A stretch of 5,914 bases of DNA. It comes from Candidatus Kaiserbacteria bacterium. GTDB lineage: Bacteria; Patescibacteriota; Minisyncoccia; Phycocordibacterales; Phycocordibacteraceae. Below are positions 1-4,722 of the stretch, in pieces. The notes beneath the pieces were generated by a model, which made no database searches, was not told where the DNA came from, and saw only the letters and a program-made list of their open reading frames with translations. The stretch is from contig JACOXQ010000003.1 in the NCBI GenBank assembly GCA_016182285.1, positions 1 through 5,914 of the forward strand. Direction: 5' to 3'. The translations under genes and the position numbers were made by a program. Every line of letters starts with the position of its first letter. Position 1 is the first letter of the stretch.

Positions 1-330
1 CTGATAATCACGTGCACCATCTTTTACGCTATAGCGTGAATTAAGGTACATGCCAAAATTCCAATCGCGGATGTCGCCGTGGACGAGTTCAAGATGCCCG
101 TTTGCGATCTCATCAGCGAAATCAGTTCGCAATTTCCCAAAAAGTTCTTTGTCAGCCTCAATGGCAATAACTTTTCTTGCTATTTTTAGAAGTTCCCGCG
201 TGAGCATGCCGGTGCCGGGGCCTATCTCCAGCACGACAGAGTTGCTATCCGCGCCCGATACGAGAACGATGCGCTCCGCGATGCGCGCATGCATCAGGAA
301 GTTCTGCCCGAGTGATTTCTTAGCGCGCAT
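1..330 (-). CDS. rsmA: 16S rRNA adenine dimethyltransferase RsmA/KsgA, N-terminal part
   Basis: This is the first 110 codons of a gene that runs off the left edge of the window. The reverse strand translates without a stop from ATG at 330. The start MRAKKSLGQNFL carries the N-terminal signature of RsmA/KsgA. It is followed by the SAM-binding motif EIGPGTGMLT (about residues 38-47), the acidic residue of motif II in IEAD, and the motif III region LVHGDIRDW. Known members dimethylate two adjacent adenines near the 3' end of 16S rRNA during small-subunit maturation. The catalytic NxPY motif would lie beyond the edge and cannot be checked. The start codon lies only 3 bp after the RelE-type toxin stop, with no Shine-Dalgarno sequence visible, so expression probably depends on the upstream toxin-antitoxin transcript. 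The family call is firm; the activity is inferred. Confidence 0.93.
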   Translation of the reverse strand, partial: MRAKKSLGQNFLMHARIAERIVLVSGADSNSVVLEIGPGTGMLTRELLKIARKVIAIEADKELFGKLRTDFADEIANGHLELVHGDIRDWNFGMYLNSRYSVKDGARDYQ

Positions 331-333
331 AAT

Positions 334-600
334 TTATCGATACAAATCGTGGTCGTCTATATCCAAAAACGTGACTTCTTTATTGTCCTCAAAAACAAAA
401 AGTATCCTGTACTTCCGTGTGATGGAGAATACCCAAAAACCTTTTAATTTGCCGCCAAGTTTGTGAGTTTCTAGGCGCGAGTCAAAACAGTCGGCAAGAA
501 ACAACGCTTCCCTATCTCGCACCTGTTGTTGTATATCTTTTGAAAACTTTTTATATGCTCGGTTGAAGTGTTTTGTGTAATAAATTCGCGAGATTCGCAT
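334..600 (-). CDS. RelE/ParE-superfamily toxin of a type II toxin-antitoxin pair
   Basis: This 88-residue basic protein has the size and layout of RelE/YafQ-like mRNA interferases: an N-terminal helical part (residues 9-36, with YKKFSKDIQQQV), then the strand-rich core with KLGGKLKGFW (47-56), KYRILFVFED (63-72) and a C-terminal DIDDHDLYR (80-88). The YRILF strand and the HDxY-type ending match the RelE/StbE/YafQ group, whose members cut mRNA on the ribosome. The conserved basic residues (R62, K63, R65) and H84 are candidate active-site residues by analogy only. The gene follows the antitoxin gene with a 3-bp gap, and rsmA starts 3 bp after its stop. No Shine-Dalgarno sequence is visible, so translational coupling to the antitoxin is likely. 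Whether it is still toxic cannot be told from sequence. Confidence 0.88.
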   Translation of the reverse strand: MRISRIYYTKHFNRAYKKFSKDIQQQVRDREALFLADCFDSRLETHKLGGKLKGFWVFSITRKYRILFVFEDNKEVTFLDIDDHDLYR

Positions 601-603
601 ATA

Positions 604-864
604 TTAAGCTAAATCCGCGAGACTCCCGGTAAGTTCCCGTATAGTTCCCGCGCGCCGTTCGCGCTCATATGCTCGTATCGCACGCAGAGCGCGCGCTTCT
701 CCATCAGGAGACAGGGTGAGAGTAGGTACGTCTAATAGACATATCTCAACAAACTGTGCGGCTATAGTAGCGCGTGGCGTCTGTTCACGCTTGGCACGGG
801 CGCGGAGCGCCCGTGCCGTTGACGGCGCGAGAGTTATCAGAATGCGTTCTTTGGTTGTGGCCAT
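604..864 (-). CDS. Ribbon-helix-helix antitoxin, partner of the RelE-type toxin
   Basis: This 86-residue protein begins with a ribbon-helix-helix pattern: a short strand RILITLA (residues 7-13), a basic helix with STARALRARAKRE (about 15-27), and a second helix starting at TPRATIAA (29-36) and running to about residue 44. Such folds bind operator DNA as dimers. The remainder, about residues 45-86 and rich in Arg and Glu (YERERRAG), would be the tail that wraps the toxin. The order antitoxin then toxin with a 3-bp gap is the usual one. The start at 864 is supported by a promoter-like element directly upstream that contains a small palindrome, fitting autorepression. The first helix is encoded by a perfect 10-bp-armed DNA hairpin (793-817). 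The RHH assignment rests on pattern; the pairing rests on position. Confidence 0.82.
   Translation of the reverse strand: MATTKERILITLAPSTARALRARAKREQTPRATIAAQFVEICLLDVPTLTLSPDGEARALRAIRAYERERRAGTIRELTGSLADLA
793..817. repeat. Perfect inverted repeat inside the antitoxin gene
   Basis: Arms of 10 bp, GGCACGGGCG (793-802) and CGCCCGTGCC (808-817), flank the 5-nt loop CGGAG. One further C-G pair can form inside the loop. The hairpin lies in the coding sequence for the first RHH helix (around ARALRARAK), and the Ala/Arg repetition of the peptide mirrors the DNA symmetry. It could form in mRNA or as a cruciform; no function is evident. Confidence 0.8.
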
Positions 865-872
865 ATATCAAA

Positions 873-900
873 AGTGTATCACCTATTGGTGAAGATGCAA
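873..900 (-). promoter_or_regulatory. Putative promoter and operator of the toxin-antitoxin-rsmA operon
   Basis: On the minus strand, TTGCAT (895-900) and TACACT (873-878) resemble -35 and -10 boxes with a 16-bp spacer. The spacer holds the perfect inverted repeat TCACC-TATT-GGTGA (879-892), placed where a bound antitoxin dimer would block RNA polymerase. Transcription would start near 866, only a couple of bases before the ATG at 864, so the mRNA would be nearly leaderless. The box matches are partial (3/6 and 4/6), so this is a prediction supported mainly by the operator position. Confidence 0.5.
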
Positions 901-906
901 TGAGGG

Positions 907-2853
907 TCACGCTTCAATAATTATTTCACCTTCAGTTTCATCATAGTGAATCAGCGAGCCGTCAATGTCCGCGAGAAACGAGGACGGGATTGTGACTGAA
1001 TCTGCGCCGTAAATCTTTCGGATGCGCGCGAGCGTGAGGCAGAGGCGGTCCTTCGCTCGCGTCATCGCGACGTAGAAGAGCCTTCTCTCCTCTTCCTCGT
1101 CGCGATCTTTTTCATTCATATTTGCATGCGGAAACAGGCCTTCTTCCATGCCGCTCACAAAAACAGTGTTGAATTCAAGACCCTTCGCCGCATGTACGGT
1201 CATCAAGGTGACGCCTCGCCGCGAGGTGTCACCTTGATGGATGTCGAGTTCGTCTTGGTCGCTAGCCAGCGCCGCCTCGGCGATAAACAGTGCTATGCCG
1301 TCTTTGCCAGGCATTTCATCGTGCCTAGCGGCAACCGATGCGAGTTCTTCAATATTTTCAAATCGTTCTCTATCCTCTTCGCTTCCTTCGTCAAAGAGCG
1401 CTTTTTTCATGCCGCTCTTTTCTACTGCCAGCTTTACGAATTCAGACGGCTTTAGCGAGAGAGCGGACCGCGAGAGTTCTTGAACCACTCGCTCAAAAGC
1501 CTCAACTTTAGCGAGTTCGCCGGCGCGCAGCTGCGCACGCTCTCCCGCTACGAGCTTGCCGAGCGTTACCTTGCCGATACCGCGAGGCGGAGACGATGCC
1601 GCGCGTATTTTGTCCGCCTCGCGCGAGGGGTCCAGCGCGAGGCGCATCCATGCTAGCGCGTCCTTCACCTCCTTGCGGGCGAAGAACCGCGTTCCAAGAA
1701 CCTTGTGCGGCACGCCGGCGCGGAGCATCCCTTCTTCCAGAGCGCGCGACTGGAAATTGGTGCGGAAAAGTATCGCCATCTCTTCCGGTTTCTGCCCCTC
1801 TGACATCTGTTGCTTTATCCGGTTTGCTATCCATCGCGCCTCGTCTTCCGCATTCAATGCGATATGCACAACGATAGATTCGCCTGCATCTTTCTCAGTC
1901 GTTGAGTATTTCTCTCTTCTGTTTTTGTTTTTTTCAATCACCGCGTTCGCCGCGTCTACGAGATTTTTAGTCGCACGATAGTTTCGCTCCAGAATAACCG
2001 TCTGCGCCTGCGGGTATCTCTTTTCAAAATTCAAAATGTTTTCCATTCTGGCTCCCCGCCATCCATAAATTGCCTGATCGCCGTCTCCGACTACAAATAA
2101 ATTCTTGTGTTTCTCCGCGAGTATTCCGGCTAACCGCTCCTGCAAACTGTTTGTGTCCTGATACTCGTCTATATGAATATGACTCCAGCGATTTTGCGCG
2201 AGTTCGCGTATATCATTATGCTCTTCCAACATTCGAACAGGCAGAGCGATTAGGTCGTCAAAGTCCAGCGCCTTTTCTTCTTTCAATGTTTTCTCATACC
2301 GGAGCCACGCTTCGGCGGTAATCCTGTTGCCGAAACCCTCCCGCGCATGTTTCTCGTAGAACTCTTGCGCGCGCATTCCCTCTCCCTTTTGCCGCGATAT
2401 CCTGCCGAGTACTGCGCGCGGCGAGAGCTCCTTCGTTTCTATATCTAGCGCCTTCAGCGCCGCGCCAACGGCCTTCTCCGAATCGTCGCGGTCGTAGATG
2501 CTGAAGAATTTCTGTATACCGATAGCTTTGCCGTAGCTCTCCAGCAATTCACGGCCGAGACCGTGGAATGTCGCGATAAAAGGAGAAGCGGTTGTAGTAT
2601 GTAGTCTGTAGTCTGTAGTTAAGTCCATGCCGAGCATAGTTTGAACGCGCGTACGCATTTCTCTAGCGGCTTTGTTCGTAAACGTGACGGCGAGAATCTT
2701 GTCGGCGGGAATTCCTTCGCGGATAAGGTGGTAGATGCGCGTGGTGAGCACGCGCGTTTTCCCGCTGCCGGCGCCCGCGAGAACGGATATCGGGCCGTCA
2801 GTCGCGAGAACCGCGCGCTTCTGGGCGTCGTTTAATCCTTTCAGGTATTCCAC
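907..2853 (-). CDS. UvrD/PcrA-family superfamily 1 DNA helicase
   Basis: This 648-residue ATP-dependent 3'-5' helicase has the full SF1A motif set: Q motif LNDAQKRAV (7-15), Walker A GAGSGKT (27-33), TFTNKAA (57-63), TFHG (95-98), Walker B DEYQDTN (229-235), motif III GDGDQAIYGWRGA (256-268), ERNYR (289-293), motif IV ILFRTN (361-366), motif V VTLMTVHAAKGLEF (548-561) and motif VI FYVAMTRAKD (593-602). Members act in excision and mismatch repair and clear proteins from DNA. It is shorter than typical PcrA/UvrD, mostly because the C-terminal tail after motif VI is short. The start is GTG at 2853; a stop four codons upstream rules out an earlier start in this frame, and a weak GGTAGAG lies 7 nt ahead. 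Two oddities are a 7-bp tandem repeat encoding residues about 79-88, and a 39-bp palindrome encoding residues 539-551. UvrD versus PcrA cannot be decided here. Confidence 0.97.
   Translation of the reverse strand: MEYLKGLNDAQKRAVLATDGPISVLAGAGSGKTRVLTTRIYHLIREGIPADKILAVTFTNKAAREMRTRVQTMLGMDLTTDYRLHTTTASPFIATFHGLGRELLESYGKAIGIQKFFSIYDRDDSEKAVGAALKALDIETKELSPRAVLGRISRQKGEGMRAQEFYEKHAREGFGNRITAEAWLRYEKTLKEEKALDFDDLIALPVRMLEEHNDIRELAQNRWSHIHIDEYQDTNSLQERLAGILAEKHKNLFVVGDGDQAIYGWRGARMENILNFEKRYPQAQTVILERNYRATKNLVDAANAVIEKNKNRREKYSTTEKDAGESIVVHIALNAEDEARWIANRIKQQMSEGQKPEEMAILFRTNFQSRALEEGMLRAGVPHKVLGTRFFARKEVKDALAWMRLALDPSREADKIRAASSPPRGIGKVTLGKLVAGERAQLRAGELAKVEAFERVVQELSRSALSLKPSEFVKLAVEKSGMKKALFDEGSEEDRERFENIEELASVAARHDEMPGKDGIALFIAEAALASDQDELDIHQGDTSRRGVTLMTVHAAKGLEFNTVFVSGMEEGLFPHANMNEKDRDEEEERRLFYVAMTRAKDRLCLTLARIRKIYGADSVTIPSSFLADIDGSLIHYDETEGEIIIEA
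1201..1239. repeat. 39-bp near-perfect palindrome inside the helicase gene
   Basis: Arms CATCAAGGTGAC (1201-1212) and GTCACCTTGATG (1228-1239) are perfect 12-mers. A G-T mismatch (1213/1227) and four further pairs (1214-1217 with 1223-1226) extend the stem to about 17 positions around a 5-nt loop. In protein terms it encodes HQGDTSRRGVTLM, where GVTLM begins conserved motif V and the left arm supplies the less conserved residues before it. Nothing about the protein requires such symmetry. Confidence 0.85.
2592..2619. repeat. Four tandem 7-bp repeats inside the helicase gene
   Basis: On the plus strand the units are TTGTAGT, ATGTAGT, CTGTAGT and CTGTAGT, sharing TGTAGT at exact 7-bp spacing. 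On the coding strand this reads as ACTACAN units and gives the peptide TTDYRLHTTT (about residues 79-88). It lies between motif Ia and the TFHG motif, where related helicases usually have a shorter loop. A 7-bp unit read three times gives a 7-residue period, so added units can stay open in frame. Confidence 0.8.
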
Positions 2854-2902
2854 TCGCGCACTCTACCATTTAGCCGCTCTCCACAGGCAACAACGGAGCC
2901 GA

Positions 2903-2930
2903 TTGACTGCGGACTCTGCTCCGCTATACT
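2903..2930 (+). promoter_or_regulatory. Strong sigma70-like promoter for the LysM/M23 peptidase gene
   Basis: TTGACT (2903-2908) and TATACT (2925-2930) each match the bacterial consensus at 5 of 6 positions and are 16 bp apart. Transcription would begin near A2937. This is the best promoter match in the window and points at the only plus-strand gene. The predicted start lies just before an in-frame CTG at 2941, which matters for where that gene begins. Confidence 0.6.
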
Positions 2931-2941
2931 GTCTGTATAGC
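2923..2941. repeat. Palindrome overlapping the -10 box in the divergent region
   Basis: GCTATAC (2923-2929) and GTATAGC (2935-2941) form a perfect 7-bp inverted repeat around TGTCT. It covers the -10 box of the plus-strand promoter, and its mirror half gives a TATAC-type sequence for the minus strand. It could be an operator or a shared divergent -10 region for helicase and peptidase; this is inference. Confidence 0.5.
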
Positions 2942-2958
2942 TGATACGGAAGTACTCA

Positions 2959-2995
2959 AGGAATGGCTTATATACGAGGTATGTAAGCCATTCTT
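2959..2995. repeat. Long hairpin at the head of the LysM/M23 peptidase transcript
   Basis: Positions 2959-2974 can pair with 2980-2995 over 16 positions (14 Watson-Crick, 2 G-U) around the 5-nt loop CGAGG. The core is the perfect 10-mer GAATGGCTTA with TAAGCCATTC. It lies about 20 nt after the predicted transcription start and about 35 nt before the signal-peptide coding sequence. It lacks a following T-tract on either strand, so it is not an ordinary terminator. It may be a leader element or a DNA-level palindrome; function unknown. Confidence 0.75.
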
Positions 2996-3030
2996 GTATT
3001 CGCAGACACACCGAACCGCCCTCGTTTTCC

Positions 3031-4074
3031 ATTAAACTCAATCAACATTTTTTCATATCGGTATTAGCGGGTCTGGCGTTCGCTACATCCACCTCGCCAA
3101 ACTATGCGAACGCATTTTGGCCTTTTTCTACGAACGCGGACGCGGCAGTGAACACGTTCACTCCAAATTCGGGACCGTATCTGTTAAGCGCGGCAACTAA
3201 TTCAGACCCGAATCCGAATAAGGGTCTCGACAGCATCCAGACGAGCGGAGGAAAGGCGCTTCTCGCCTACGGCGGGCCTTCAGGCGCGATTTCAGGCGCC
3301 GCCGGTTCAGCCGCATCGGACCGTATCTCGGTCTATGTCGTGCGCAAGGGAGACACGCTGTCAGACGTCGCGAAGATGTTTGATGTTTCAATAAACACTA
3401 TCGTGTGGGCGAACAACCTGAAAAACGCCAGGGATGTACATCCCGGCGATACTCTCGTCATCCTGCCGATATCCGGCGTTGAGCGCACGATAGTAAAGGG
3501 AGATACCCTTAAATCTCTGGCGAAGAAATACAGCGCCGATGCAAATGATATCGCACAGTACAACGGCTTGTCTCTGACCGACCCGCTCGTTATCGGCTCA
3601 ACCGTCATCATTCCGGGCGGAGAGATTGCCGCGCCGCCTCAAAGCGTACTCCCATCGTCTCCACTGCTCGGCGGCGGCGGTTCGTTCTTGGCCGGCTATT
3701 ACATCAATCCGGTGCCGGGCGGCATCATCACACAGAGACTGCACGGATGGAACGGCATTGACATCGGCGTGGCGCGCGGCACCCCGATTTACGCGGCCGC
3801 TGAAGGGACTGTTATAATCTCACGAAGCGGCGGAGCATGGAACGGCGGATACGGAAATTACGTTGTCATCACGCACAGTAACGGCACGCAGACGCTCTAT
3901 TCGCATAATTCCTCCAATGCCGTTTCGGTCGGCCAGCAAGTTTTGCGTGGACAGATCATCGGCTATGTCGGCTCAACCGGCAGAGTGACAGGCACGCATC
4001 TTCACTTTGAAGTCCGCGGAGCGGCGAACCCGCTTGCACAATGCTCGCTCGGCTCCGTCTGCACTCCGCAGTGA
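3031..4074 (+). CDS. Secreted peptidoglycan hydrolase: signal peptide, two LysM domains, M23 peptidase
   Basis: Numbered from an ATT at 3031 (347 residues), the protein has a signal peptide with hydrophobic FFISVLAGLAFA (7-18) and an AxA cleavage site at ANA (26-28). Two LysM domains follow (about 101-146 with VRKGDTL, and 151-195 with VKGDTL), then a Gly/Pro linker and an M23 domain (about 234-339). Visible M23 residues are H238 and D244 in HGWNGID, H292 in YSH, and HLHFE (H323, H325), so the zinc site looks intact. LysM binds glycan and M23 cuts peptide cross-links, so the likely job is wall remodelling outside the membrane. Cys338 and Cys344 could form a disulfide. The start is uncertain: the first usual start is GTG at 3148, which would remove the signal peptide, while the frame is open back to CTG at 2941. 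I chose 3031 as the shortest form with a complete signal peptide. Confidence 0.85.
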   Translation: MKLNQHFFISVLAGLAFATSTSPNYANAFWPFSTNADAAVNTFTPNSGPYLLSAATNSDPNPNKGLDSIQTSGGKALLAYGGPSGAISGAAGSAASDRISVYVVRKGDTLSDVAKMFDVSINTIVWANNLKNARDVHPGDTLVILPISGVERTIVKGDTLKSLAKKYSADANDIAQYNGLSLTDPLVIGSTVIIPGGEIAAPPQSVLPSSPLLGGGGSFLAGYYINPVPGGIITQRLHGWNGIDIGVARGTPIYAAAEGTVIISRSGGAWNGGYGNYVVITHSNGTQTLYSHNSSNAVSVGQQVLRGQIIGYVGSTGRVTGTHLHFEVRGAANPLAQCSLGSVCTPQ

Positions 4075-4076
4075 TT

Positions 4077-4125
4077 TAAAAATAAAAAAACCGTCCAGCC
4101 TGTTTTCAAAAAACAGGCGGGACGG
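4077..4125. terminator. Intrinsic terminator between convergent genes, strongest for the minus strand
   Basis: CCGTCC (4091-4096) pairs with GGACGG (4120-4125). After one A-G mismatch, GCCTGTTTT (4098-4106) pairs with the facing arm ending at 4118, closing on a 3-nt loop. On the minus strand the hairpin is followed by TTTTTTTATTTTT (4078-4090), a textbook U-tract, and it lies just beyond the stop of the histidine-phosphatase-like gene. On the plus strand the tail CTTTCGTT is weaker but could still end the peptidase transcript. Confidence 0.9.
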
Positions 4126-4142
4126 CTTTCGTTGAAGCTGGT

Positions 4143-4574
4143 TCATATAACGTATACGTCGCTCATACCGAGCTTGTGTATTTTGTTACATGGCCTTTTA
4201 ACCTGCGAGGAAAGCGAGTTCGCCAGCATTCCGGCGAAACCGTTTTCAGCAATGGCGATTACGAGGTCAAACTCCGGAGAAATGAAATCGCAAATGCAGT
4301 CGCATCCGTCGTTTACGTCCAGCTCATCTCTACCGTTGCGAAGGAGACATTCGCATATTTCAGGCTCGTCGGAGCCGAAATGTCTCGCAACGCTGTTCGC
4401 ATAGAAAGTGATTTCAGGTGCCGCCGACGCCAGAACCGCCACTTTTTTGTCTTTAACGAACTTCTCGAGAGACTTGAGAATTTTTAAAAAAGCACTTCTC
4501 TCGTTGTTGGTGAGCCTGACCGGGTGACTGTCATCGCAATCGGGATGCGTTATGATTACAATTTTCGTCGTCAT
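4143..4574 (-). CDS. Histidine-phosphatase-like protein with an apparently degraded active site
   Basis: The 143-residue form from ATG at 4574 is preferred because AGGA lies about 5 nt upstream, the clearest Shine-Dalgarno in the window; an in-frame start at 4652 would add 26 residues over the predicted promoter. The order of elements resembles SixA-type histidine phosphatases: a first strand KIVIITHP (4-11) where active enzymes have RHG, RLTNNE (20-25) where they have an LTxxG motif, LASAAPEITFYANSVAR (48-64) where they have an S-x-x-x-R-A-x-Q-T-A pattern, and DLVIAIAENGFAGML (103-117) where they have a V-x-H motif. His10 remains, but the arginine of RHG, the second arginine and the late histidine appear replaced. 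Eight cysteines, several in CECLL and CDCIC, are unusual. It may be a non-catalytic relative. The match is remote and from pattern only, so an unrelated fold is possible. Confidence 0.55.
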   Translation of the reverse strand: MTTKIVIITHPDCDDSHPVRLTNNERSAFLKILKSLEKFVKDKKVAVLASAAPEITFYANSVARHFGSDEPEICECLLRNGRDELDVNDGCDCICDFISPEFDLVIAIAENGFAGMLANSLSSQVKRPCNKIHKLGMSDVYVI

Positions 4575-4640
4575 TTTTTCCTCATTTTGTTGAAACGAAC
4601 ACGGCGCTGGTGTTATCGGCGCCACCTTTAATCCGATATA

Positions 4641-4649
4641 TGTATAGCA
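4641..4649 (-). promoter_or_regulatory. Putative extended -10 promoter of the histidine-phosphatase-like gene
   Basis: The minus strand reads TGCTATACA, an extended -10 (TGn plus TATACA). No convincing -35 box is present, as expected for this promoter type. Transcription would start near 4634 and give a leader of about 60 nt, in which GGCGC and GCGCC segments could form a small hairpin. The octamer array at 4655-4678 lies immediately upstream, in the place of an AT-rich UP element. Confidence 0.4.
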
Positions 4650-4654
4650 CAAAT

Positions 4655-4678
4655 TTTAGATATTTAAATATTTAAAAT
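4655..4678. repeat. TTTAAANN octamer array 1 (three units)
   Basis: Units start at 4655 (TTTAGATA, one mismatch), 4663 (TTTAAATA) and 4671 (TTTAAAAT), exactly 8 bp apart. The array lies about 45 bp beyond the stop of the four-helix-bundle gene and directly upstream of the promoter of the next gene. It shares core and period with the arrays at 4895 and 5189. Confidence 0.75.
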
Positions 4679-4722
4679 GTCATTCAAATACGAACAGACA
4701 GCGGGTGCGGTACTGAAGCGCA

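Noticed and set aside
281..290. 10-bp perfect palindrome ATGCGCGCAT in rsmA
   Set aside because: Short, GC-alternating and inside conserved coding sequence; expected by chance.
1126..1455. Plus-strand open frame opposite the helicase gene
   Set aside because: It is a shadow of a fully conserved helicase. The peptide similarity to motif V (HQGDASPRGVTLM) is produced by the 39-bp palindrome.
1508..1834. Minus-strand 108-residue open frame in another frame of the helicase
   Set aside because: Arg/Gly-rich out-of-frame translation of high-GC coding DNA, wholly inside the helicase gene.
2841..3041. Minus-strand open frame of 66 residues upstream of the helicase (from TTG 3041, ATG at 3032)
   Set aside because: It is antisense to the promoter, hairpin and possible leader of the peptidase gene, overlaps the helicase start in another frame, and resembles no family. 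Its readable look comes partly from the hairpin symmetry.
4575..4652. Longer start (4652) for the histidine-phosphatase-like gene
   Set aside because: The added 26 residues cover the predicted promoter and are not protein-like, while ATG 4574 has a strong Shine-Dalgarno.
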